A model generated the notes under the pieces. It worked only from the letters and a program-made list of their open reading frames with translations, was not told the DNA's origin and ran no database searches. 7,447 bases of DNA. It comes from Spirochaetaceae bacterium (lineage in GTDB: Bacteria; Spirochaetota; Spirochaetia; Treponematales; Breznakiellaceae). The stretch spans positions 1-7,447 of the forward strand of contig JAIRMO010000234.1 in assembly GCA_031258625.1 (NCBI GenBank). The letters run 5' to 3'. A program made the position numbers and the translations under genes. The stretch's first letter is position 1. Each line of letters opens with the position of its first letter. This document shows, one piece after another, positions 1 to 5,673 of this stretch.

Positions 1-13
1 ACCCCCAGTACTA
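1..13. repeat. Probable truncated copy of the GGTC(T/A)GACC repeat at the window edge
   Basis: The first 13 bases (acccccagtacta) match 12 of 13 positions of the repeat arm read on the minus strand from 2024 back to 2012 (acccccggtacta). In that internal copy the preceding bases are tgaggtctg, so the window probably begins in the middle of a further copy, with its left part missing. A break at a dispersed repeat is what a short-read assembly would produce. The match is short, so chance similarity in C-rich sequence remains possible. Confidence 0.45.
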
Positions 14-30
14 TAAATTTCCTCTCGAAC

Positions 31-67
31 CAACCATACCCCGTCCGCTCTGCGGCGGGGTTGGTTG
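31..67 (-). terminator. 16-bp hairpin downstream of nadE, possible terminator lacking a U-tract
   Basis: Positions 31-36 pair with 62-67, 38-43 with 56-61, and 45-48 with 52-55. This gives 16 Watson-Crick pairs around a 3-base loop, interrupted only by single unpaired T residues at 37 and 44. It begins 71 bases beyond the nadE stop codon, where a transcript end would be expected. Neither flank has a run of T in the sense needed for a classical intrinsic terminator, so it could instead be a Rho-independent stop of unusual type, an RNA-stabilising stem, or part of the repeat element that seems to touch the window edge. Confidence 0.35.
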
Positions 68-137
68 ATTGGGGAAAGGTTAACCGCATCGGACCGCGGA
101 GGCTCGTTTCAACCTTTGCCTGTTCCACAGCCGCGGA

Positions 138-1868
138 TCACGTCTCGTATACGAGCCGGGCTATGGGCATACGCCGGCCCATGCCGAAGGCCCGGGGGGA
201 CACCTTGAGGACCGGCGGGGCCTGGCGGCGTTTGAATTCCGCCCGGGCCACGGTCCTGATGATCCGTCCGGTGAGTTCGCTGTCCCAGCCTTGTTTGGCG
301 ATTTCGGCGCCCTCCAGGTTGTCGAAAAGGTAGAGCCGGAGGATCGCGTCTAGTTCCTCGTAGGGGGGGAGGCTGTCCTCGTCCTTCTGGTTGGGCCGGA
401 GTTCCGCCGAAGGGGGCTTGGCGATAATGGCTTCGGGGATGACCGCCTTGCCCCCGGCCCGGGCGTTGATCCGCCGGCAGAGGGCAAAGACCTCGGTTTT
501 AAAGAGATCCCCGATGGGGGCCAGGGCGCCGGCCATGTCCCCGTAGAGGGTACAGTACCCCATGGCAAGCTCGCTCTTGTTCCCCGTGGCAAGGAGCATG
601 GACTCGAATTTGTTGGAATAGGCCATGAGCAGGGTCCCCCGGATCCGGGCCTGGAGATTTTCTTCCGCCAGGTCAAAGGGCCGGTTCTCAAAAACCCCTT
701 CCAGGCTGGACAAAAAACTCGTAAAGACCGGTTCTATGGGCAGGGTGTGGAGGCATATCCCCAGATTGTCCGCCAGATCCGTTGCGTCGTCCCGGGAACC
801 CGGGGAGGAAAACCGGGAGGGCATACTGAAACACACCACCCGATCCTTCCCCACGGCCTTTACCGCGAGGTAGGCCACCAGTGCCGAATCGATCCCCCCG
901 GAAAGCCCCAGGTGGGTCCGGGAAAACCCGCATTTGTTCATATAATCCCGGATGCCTAAAACCAGGGCGTCTTCCAGGATATCCAGTTCCTCCCCGGAGA
1001 GGCCGCCAACGGGAGGCCCGCCCGCCCCACCGGGGGCTTCTCCGGGTTTTTCCGGAGCTTTTCCCCTTGACGCCGGAACCGGACCGGCTGAGTCCCAGGT
1101 AACCAGTTCCTCCTCAAAAGCCCGGGCGCTTGCCCGCAGGGAACACCCATCCCCGGAACCGGCGGGCTCCGGGGCCACGATAAAGGACCGGCCGTCAAAG
1201 ATGATGGAATCGTTGGAGCCCACGGCGTTAATGTATATCAGGGGGATGTTCCCCCGGCGGCTTATCCGTTCCGCCAGGGCCCGGCGGATTTTGAGCTTCC
1301 CCGCCACATAGGGGGACGCCGAGGGTACACAGAGGAGGCTTATCCCCTGATCCAGGAGCTGCCGTACCGGGTCCCGCATATAGGCGGTTCCGGGGGTTTC
1401 GGTCTCCCGCCACACATCCTCGCAGATCGCCACCCCGATCCGTTCCCCCTTCAGCTCGAAAACCGACCATTTCCGGGCGCTTTCAAAGTTCCGGGCCTCG
1501 TCAAATACGTCGTAGGTGGGGAGCAGGGTTTTGACCTGTTCAAAAACCAGGCGCTCCCCCAGGATGATGCCGTACATGTTCACCAGGGCCTTCCCCACGG
1601 AATCGGGGTTCCGGCCCACATATCCCACCCCCACCGCAAGGCCCCGGGGCAGTTCCCGCTGGAGGATCCGCAGGGTCCTGATGTTCATCTCCACAAAACA
1701 ATCCTGATCCAGGAGATCCATGGGAGGATAACCGGAGATCGCCAGTTCGGGGAAAAGGACCAGATCCGCCCCCGCCCCTTCCGCCTGCCGGGAAAAGGCC
1801 AGGATCTTTTCCCGGTTCCCGGAAAAGTCCCCGATGGTGGAATTAATCTGAGCTATGGAAATACGCAT
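138..1868 (-). CDS. nadE: Glutamine-dependent NAD+ synthetase
   Basis: This enzyme makes NAD+ from nicotinic acid adenine dinucleotide, ATP and glutamine in the cytoplasm, the last step of NAD synthesis. The 576-residue protein has the two usual domains. The N-terminal nitrilase-type glutaminase (about 1-260) shows the Glu-Lys-Cys triad as E41 (FPELAISGYPP), K113 (VKTLLPTYD) and C149 (VAICEDVW). The C-terminal synthetase domain (about 290-576) has the ATP pyrophosphatase loop SGGIDS at 323-328, then LLATGNKSE (425-433), the YGDMAGALAPIGDLFKTEV stretch (442-460) and KPPSAELRPNQKDED (484-498). Length fits the two-domain family. The domains are joined by a Gly/Pro/Ala-rich stretch (about 262-290). 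The ATG start gives the canonical MRISIAQINSTIGDF beginning; the upstream Shine-Dalgarno match is poor (AGG 12 bases before) and I see no convincing promoter. It is separated from its upstream neighbour by 228 bp of repeats, so it is probably its own transcription unit. Confidence 0.97.
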   Translation of the reverse strand: MRISIAQINSTIGDFSGNREKILAFSRQAEGAGADLVLFPELAISGYPPMDLLDQDCFVEMNIRTLRILQRELPRGLAVGVGYVGRNPDSVGKALVNMYGIILGERLVFEQVKTLLPTYDVFDEARNFESARKWSVFELKGERIGVAICEDVWRETETPGTAYMRDPVRQLLDQGISLLCVPSASPYVAGKLKIRRALAERISRRGNIPLIYINAVGSNDSIIFDGRSFIVAPEPAGSGDGCSLRASARAFEEELVTWDSAGPVPASRGKAPEKPGEAPGGAGGPPVGGLSGEELDILEDALVLGIRDYMNKCGFSRTHLGLSGGIDSALVAYLAVKAVGKDRVVCFSMPSRFSSPGSRDDATDLADNLGICLHTLPIEPVFTSFLSSLEGVFENRPFDLAEENLQARIRGTLLMAYSNKFESMLLATGNKSELAMGYCTLYGDMAGALAPIGDLFKTEVFALCRRINARAGGKAVIPEAIIAKPPSAELRPNQKDEDSLPPYEELDAILRLYLFDNLEGAEIAKQGWDSELTGRIIRTVARAEFKRRQAPPVLKVSPRAFGMGRRMPIARLVYET

Positions 1869-1941
1869 ATCACGATCAGCCTATCACAATAGGGGGATAA
1901 ACAGGAAGCCCGGATCCCGGGGGGTAGAAAAGCAGGAAACA

Positions 1942-2033
1942 GGGTCTGACCCCGTTATATTTATCGTGTGAGGTCTGACCCCGTAGTACCCCGCATATAG
2001 CACACCATATCTAGTACCGGGGGTCAGACCTCA
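1942..2033. repeat. Cluster of three palindromic GGTC(T/A)GACC repeat units between nadE and the GNAT gene
   Basis: The 13-mer ggtctgaccccgt occurs twice in direct orientation, at 1943-1955 and 1972-1984. A third, inverted copy (ggggtcagacctca) lies at 2020-2033. Each core is itself an odd palindrome, GGTC-T/A-GACC, and in copy 1 it extends to GGGTC-T-GACCC (1942-1952). The cluster fills the only long spacer between genes on this strand. Short palindromic extragenic units of this kind are known as REP elements, often mobilised in trans by REP-associated tyrosine transposases. I recall similar GGGGTCAGACC motifs near such genes in other bacteria but cannot check it, and no transposase is present here. 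Confidence 0.7.
1969..2033. repeat. Large inverted repeat (14-bp perfect arms), possible bidirectional terminator
   Basis: The arm tgaggtctgacccc (1969-1982) is the exact reverse complement of 2020-2033. A further gtac/gtac pairing (1986-1989 with 2014-2017) extends the stem past a small internal loop, leaving a loop of 24 bases. Transcripts reading out of the GNAT gene (minus strand) would form this stem about 64 bases past its stop codon, so it could end or stabilise the operon mRNA before nadE. There is no T-run after either arm, so the terminator role is only inferred. Confidence 0.5.
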
Positions 2034-2096
2034 TGCCCCGTACACAGTGTTTTGTTGTTCAAACAGCTTAAACCCAACCAGCCCCTTGACCCCTAC

Positions 2097-2984
2097 TCAA
2101 TAATAACTTATCCGGTAACTCCCCGTTACGGTGAACCCTATCCGGCGGTAAACCGTCTGGGCCGCGGAATTCCGCTTTTTTACAAAAAGGGAGAGCCTCC
2201 AGCCTTCGGCGGTTAAATGCCGGGCAAAGGCCGCCCCCATGGAGACGGCGATACCCCGGCCCCGGTAATCGGGGTGGACATAAACCCCCCCGATCTGGTA
2301 CCGGGAAAAGGACAGGGCATTGGTGTTGATCTTTCCCACAATACGGCCGTCCAGTTCGGCGGCCAGGATATGTTCGCCGGTAATGATGTGTTCCAGTGAA
2401 CGCCTACAGTATGCGGGGTTAAAGGCCGTACCCCAGGGAAGCACCTCCTCTTGTTCATAGGCGGCCTGGAGCAGATAGAGGGCATCCCAGTCGGAGACGC
2501 CGGGTTTCCGCAGCACCAATCCCGCGGGGCCGGCGCTTAGGGCCTCGCCGTTCGGTTCCCCGTCCAGGGACATAAGGTCATAGTCGATCCGGTCGGCGCA
2601 GTGGCAGCCCAGGCTGACTAGGGTATATTCCAGTACATCCACATCCTCCCGGCGGCCCTGAATCGCGTGAATGGGGACTTTTCTGAGGAACCGGTTCATA
2701 AAGTAAGGAACCGGTATATACGAGGGGGAAACGAACACCGGAAACAGGGTCCGTCCTGAATGGAGCAGCAGGGCGGCAATATTCCCCCCGTCTTCCCGCA
2801 GGGACCACACATGATCCCGAATGCCGTTCCGGTTCAAAAATTTCGCGCAGGCAGTTACACAGTGAATTTCCCGGTTTTTTAGAAAATCCGCGGTTTCTCC
2901 GGCGTTTTGTGGATTCATCTTTTCCCAGTGGAGGTTTTTTCCCTTCGTCATATACCCCTTATACCGGGTAACAAATTCCAACAT
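2097..2984 (-). CDS. GNAT-family N-acetyltransferase, substrate unknown
   Basis: The C-terminal part (about 155-295) is a GCN5-related acyl-CoA transferase domain. It has a strand ending VGKINTNA (216-223), then GVYVHPDYRGRGIA (233-246), which contains the R-x-x-G-x-G/A acetyl-CoA pyrophosphate loop, followed by a helix (VSMGAAFARHL), strand LSLFVKKRN, and AAQTVYRRIGF (274-284), the usual late motif. The N-terminal half (about 25-150) has no motif I can assign; it is common for long GNAT proteins to carry a second, degenerate GNAT-like half. It is the last gene of the trxB-nagZ operon, its start 5 nt past the nagZ stop. The start is uncertain: the ATG at 2984 has no good Shine-Dalgarno sequence and would rely on coupling, while ATG codons at 2951 (AAGGGG just upstream) and 2918 also fit. 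No signal peptide, so cytoplasmic. Substrate cannot be named; an amino sugar or peptide released by NagZ is only a guess from context. Confidence 0.85.
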   Translation of the reverse strand: MLEFVTRYKGYMTKGKNLHWEKMNPQNAGETADFLKNREIHCVTACAKFLNRNGIRDHVWSLREDGGNIAALLLHSGRTLFPVFVSPSYIPVPYFMNRFLRKVPIHAIQGRREDVDVLEYTLVSLGCHCADRIDYDLMSLDGEPNGEALSAGPAGLVLRKPGVSDWDALYLLQAAYEQEEVLPWGTAFNPAYCRRSLEHIITGEHILAAELDGRIVGKINTNALSFSRYQIGGVYVHPDYRGRGIAVSMGAAFARHLTAEGWRLSLFVKKRNSAAQTVYRRIGFTVTGSYRISYY

Positions 2985-2989
2985 AGGCT

Positions 2990-4669
2990 TTACCGGGGTG
3001 GGGAAACCCGCCGGACTTCCCGGGGGAAGGGGAGTTTTCCCTGAGCGGGAATCCTCCCCAAAATAGCGGAGAATCCCGCGGTAAACGACTCCGGGGCATA
3101 ACTATAGACCGCTATGGCCCCCTCAGCCCAGGAAATTCCCTCCAGGTGAACCGGGCTTGATACGGAAAAAACGATTACCCGTTTTCCCAGGGGTTCAAGG
3201 CTTTTAAGGATGGTTAATCCCTCTTGATCCGAAAGACAAAAGATAATTGTGTCCACGTTCCGGGCGTAATCCTGTAATTCCGCGGTTCTTTCCGGGGAAT
3301 ACCAATAAGAGCGGGCGCCGGGAAAAGCAATCCGGCCGGTGGAGAAAAAATCCATATAGTTTCCCGCCAGCAGCACCTTCCCGGCCTTTTCCGGGTACAG
3401 GGGGAAGATCCCCTCCCCGGTCCCGGAAATGACGGTAACGCTCCGGGCCGCCAGGTCCAGAAAGAAGGCCGCCCCCTCCGGGTCGGGCAGATTGGTCTCA
3501 ACCTTCCGGAGATCCGGTATATAGGGAACCGCCCCCTCTCCCCGGAGGTGGGTGAGTTTTGTTTCCAGGATCCGCCGGGCCGCGTCCCTGACCCGGTTCC
3601 TAAAGCCGGGATCCTCTTTTATGGAAGCGACCAGATAGGTCCATACCCTGTCGTTCAGGCTGGGGGTGGACGAAAGCATGATGATATCGTTGCCCGCAAG
3701 CAGGGCCTGTTTTACCGCCTGGGAAACACTCCCCGTACTGGTGGTAGCGCCGTTCATCATAAGATCATCGGTGATGATGAGCCCCTGGTAACGGATCCGG
3801 TTCCGGAGGACATCCAGTAAAAACCAGGAAGAAAGGGAAGCGGGGGTAAGTCCCGCCTGGGTATTGGGAAAGGCCAGGTGGCCGCTCATGATGGCGGGGA
3901 TTCCCTCCCGGGCGAGGAGCCGGTAGGGTATGAGCTCCCGGTCCCAGAGGTCCTCAAAACGCGCGTTGATCTGGGGCAGCACTCCATGGGAGTCCAGTTC
4001 CGTGTCCCCGTGTCCGGGGTAATGTTTGGCGGTGGCAATAATCCCCGCCTCCTTTTGCCCCTTGACAAAGGCGGCTCCCAGAATTCCCGCCTGTACCGGG
4101 TCTTCACCGAAGGCCCGGGTGCCGATAAGGGAGGACTCCCGGTTGGTATACAGATCCACCGTGGGGGCGAAATTCATGTTGATCCCCACTACCGCCAGTT
4201 CCCGGCCGATATAATACCCCGCGTAATAGGCGTCCTTGGGATAACCCGAGGCGCCTATGGCCATGTTTCCCGGGGTTTCGCTGGTGGCCCCCTTTACGTG
4301 CCGAATCCAGCCCCCCTCCTGGTCCGTGGCCACCAAAAGGGGGATACTCAGCCTGGTTTCCAGGGCCGCCTGTTGGAGGGCCCCCACGGTTTCCGCCAGT
4401 TTCCGGGTGTCTTCGGTATTCCAGCCGAATATCTTGACCCCCCCGATTTTCCGGTCCCGGATCCAGTTCATAATCAGGGGAGAGGGTTCGGCCCCCACCC
4501 AACCGAGCATAAAGGTCTGGGCCAGGGCTTCCTCGTCGGACATAGCCTCCGTCAGGGCCGCCGCCAGGGTTTGGGGATCCTCCGGGCTGGTGAAGGAGAG
4601 GGAGAAAAGCCCTTGTCCCGGGCTTATATAAAGAAAAAACAAAGAAAGCAAAATTCCCCAGCGGCTCAT
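2990..4669 (-). CDS. Exported glycoside hydrolase family 3, NagZ-type beta-N-acetylhexosaminidase
   Basis: Likely removes non-reducing N-acetylglucosamine from peptidoglycan or chitin fragments. The 559-residue protein starts with a probable signal peptide (MSRWGILLSLFFLYISPGQG, about 1-20, no lipobox Cys), placing it outside the inner membrane. The GH3 barrel (about 35-375) has GGVKIFGWNTED (76-87), the substrate-binding DQEGG (116-120), and the NagZ-specific loop KHYPGHGDTELDSHG (215-229) holding the Asp-His acid/base pair D226/H228. The nucleophile is D301 in IITDDLMM. A second alpha/beta domain (about 395-547) resembles GH3 C-terminal domains. This makes it the long two-domain type, as in Bacillus NagZ, not the short cytosolic E. 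coli type of about 340 residues. The ATG overlaps the trxB stop as ATGA (4666-4669), with AAAGGGTG about 11 bases upstream, so its translation is probably coupled to trxB. Family assignment is firm; natural substrate is inferred. Confidence 0.93.
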   Translation of the reverse strand: MSRWGILLSLFFLYISPGQGLFSLSFTSPEDPQTLAAALTEAMSDEEALAQTFMLGWVGAEPSPLIMNWIRDRKIGGVKIFGWNTEDTRKLAETVGALQQAALETRLSIPLLVATDQEGGWIRHVKGATSETPGNMAIGASGYPKDAYYAGYYIGRELAVVGINMNFAPTVDLYTNRESSLIGTRAFGEDPVQAGILGAAFVKGQKEAGIIATAKHYPGHGDTELDSHGVLPQINARFEDLWDRELIPYRLLAREGIPAIMSGHLAFPNTQAGLTPASLSSWFLLDVLRNRIRYQGLIITDDLMMNGATTSTGSVSQAVKQALLAGNDIIMLSSTPSLNDRVWTYLVASIKEDPGFRNRVRDAARRILETKLTHLRGEGAVPYIPDLRKVETNLPDPEGAAFFLDLAARSVTVISGTGEGIFPLYPEKAGKVLLAGNYMDFFSTGRIAFPGARSYWYSPERTAELQDYARNVDTIIFCLSDQEGLTILKSLEPLGKRVIVFSVSSPVHLEGISWAEGAIAVYSYAPESFTAGFSAILGRIPAQGKLPFPREVRRVSPPR

Positions 4670-5607
4670 GAATAGGCTGCACCCTTTATCATATCAATAT
4701 ACCCCGCAACGCGATGAGCCGCAATAGCCCCTTCCCCGGCGGCGACCACCACCTGCCGGAAAGGGCTTGCCCGGACATCACCGGCGGCAAAAAGCCCCGG
4801 AATCGGGGTTTCCATGTTCTGATTGGTAACGATATACCCGTTTTCGTCCTTTTCCACTCCCGAAACCAGGGGGCTTTGGGGATGGGCCCCCACGAAAATA
4901 AAGACCCCGTCCGCCCCTTCTTCGTGGGTTTTTCCGGTCCCGGTATGTTCCAACACCACCGAAGTTACCTTCCCCTGTCCCCGGATCTCCAACATCCGGG
5001 TATTAAACCGGGTTTCAATCCCGGGGTTGTGGAGAACCCGTTCCGCCAGGGCCTTTTGGGCCCGGAACCGGTCCTTCCGGTGGATAAGGACCACCTGTTC
5101 CGACAGGCGGGAGAGGAACTGGGCCTCGTCACAGGCCGCGTCCCCTCCGCCGACCACGAATATTTTTTTATTTTTAAAAAAAGGCCCGTCGCAGGCGGCG
5201 CAATAGGAGACCCCCCGGCCGTAAAATTCCTTTTCTCCGGGAATGTCCAGGGTGCGGTATTTGGAACCCGTGGCGATGATCACGGCCAAGCTCCTCAGAA
5301 TTTCGTTGTTTTCCAGGGTTGTTTTGAAGACCTCCCCCTCTTTTACCAGGGCCGCCGCCGTTTCGGTACGAAAAACAGCCCCAAAAAACTCCGCCTGGCG
5401 GTGCATGTCCTGGGAAATCTCAAAACCGGATTTTCCCCCGATATTACCGGGGTAATTTTCAAGTTTATCGATGAGCAACGCCTGTCCCCCCGGGGCGAGC
5501 TGTTCGATCGCCAGGACCTTCAAATTCGCCCGCGCGCCGTATTGGGCCGCGGTAAGCCCCGCCGGACCGGCCCCCAGAATAAGCAGATCCGCGTTTAGGT
5601 TATCCAT
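4666..5607 (-). CDS. trxB: Thioredoxin reductase (NADPH, FAD flavoprotein)
   Basis: Transfers electrons from NADPH through FAD to oxidised thioredoxin in the cytoplasm. The 313-residue length is normal for the low-molecular-weight bacterial enzyme. The FAD-binding GAGPAG is at 12-17 and PGGQ at 39-42. The redox-active pair is C136/C139 in CAACDG. The NADPH domain (about 115-245) has GGGDAACDEA (153-162) and HRKDRFRA (176-183), whose basic residues fit NADPH preference. The C-terminal FAD motif GLFAAGDVR is at 271-279. All expected residues are present. The start is fixed by an excellent Shine-Dalgarno sequence AAGGAG (5613-5618), 5 nt before the ATG. It is the first gene of a three-gene operon with the GH3 hydrolase and the GNAT gene, and divergent from the gene at 5674, sharing a spacer with a perfect palindrome. 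A homopolymer-rich stretch of T and A (about 5162-5182) lies between the CxxC and NADPH motifs but does not break the frame. Confidence 0.96.
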   Translation of the reverse strand: MDNLNADLLILGAGPAGLTAAQYGARANLKVLAIEQLAPGGQALLIDKLENYPGNIGGKSGFEISQDMHRQAEFFGAVFRTETAAALVKEGEVFKTTLENNEILRSLAVIIATGSKYRTLDIPGEKEFYGRGVSYCAACDGPFFKNKKIFVVGGGDAACDEAQFLSRLSEQVVLIHRKDRFRAQKALAERVLHNPGIETRFNTRMLEIRGQGKVTSVVLEHTGTGKTHEEGADGVFIFVGAHPQSPLVSGVEKDENGYIVTNQNMETPIPGLFAAGDVRASPFRQVVVAAGEGAIAAHRVAGYIDMIKGAAYS

Positions 5608-5612
5608 GGCTA

Positions 5613-5618
5613 CTCCTT
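5613..5618 (-). promoter_or_regulatory. Shine-Dalgarno site of trxB
   Basis: The minus strand reads AAAAGGAG, then TAGCC, then ATG. The AAGGAG core with a 5-nt spacer is the strongest ribosome site of the operon and settles the trxB start at 5607. The two downstream genes have much weaker sites, consistent with coupling to trxB. Confidence 0.85.
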
Positions 5619-5626
5619 TTTTTATT

Positions 5627-5647
5627 TATAAGATATAGTATCTTATA
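5627..5647. promoter_or_regulatory. Perfect 9-3-9 AT-rich palindrome in the divergent trxB spacer, candidate operator
   Basis: On the plus strand tataagata (5627-5635) and tatcttata (5639-5647) are exact reverse complements around the spacer tag. The site lies between the divergent starts of trxB (5607) and the plus-strand gene (5674) and overlaps all plausible -10 hexamers: TATAGT at 5634-5639 and at 5644-5649 on the plus strand, and TATAAG/TACTAT-type hexamers on the minus strand. A protein dimer bound here could control both genes. The AT-rich inverted form loosely resembles Fur/PerR-type boxes, but the 9-3-9 spacing differs from the PerR consensus, so I do not name a regulator. Being only 21 bp and AT-rich, it could also be simply two overlapping promoter -10 regions. 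Confidence 0.5.
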
Positions 5648-5673
5648 GTATGAGAAGGAAGATTCGTGAGTCA

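Noticed and set aside
1..80. Possible tRNA or other small RNA on the minus strand (contains GGTTCGA)
   Set aside because: The GGTTCGA is not flanked by pairing T-arm sequence, and no anticodon arm or acceptor stem can be formed around it; the pairing present is one long hairpin.
3878..4675. Plus-strand open frame of 265 codons opposite the nagZ-like gene
   Set aside because: Its translation has no recognisable domain, is rich in Gly/Pro/Arg, and lies wholly opposite the conserved GH3 catalytic region and signal peptide.
4104..4682. Second minus-strand frame of 192 codons overlapping the nagZ-like gene
   Set aside because: An out-of-frame shadow of the GH3 coding sequence with low-complexity Gly/Pro content.
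5162..5182. T and A homopolymer runs inside trxB, possible slippage or frameshift site
   Set aside because: The frame is intact on both sides and the encoded residues (FFKNKKIFVVGG) fit the normal trxB sequence, so no frameshift is needed.
4714..5598. Long plus-strand open frame of 294 codons covering almost all of trxB
   Set aside because: It is antisense to a complete, motif-perfect thioredoxin reductase, has no ribosome site, and encodes a Pro/Gly/Arg-rich product typical of the complementary strand of GC-rich genes.
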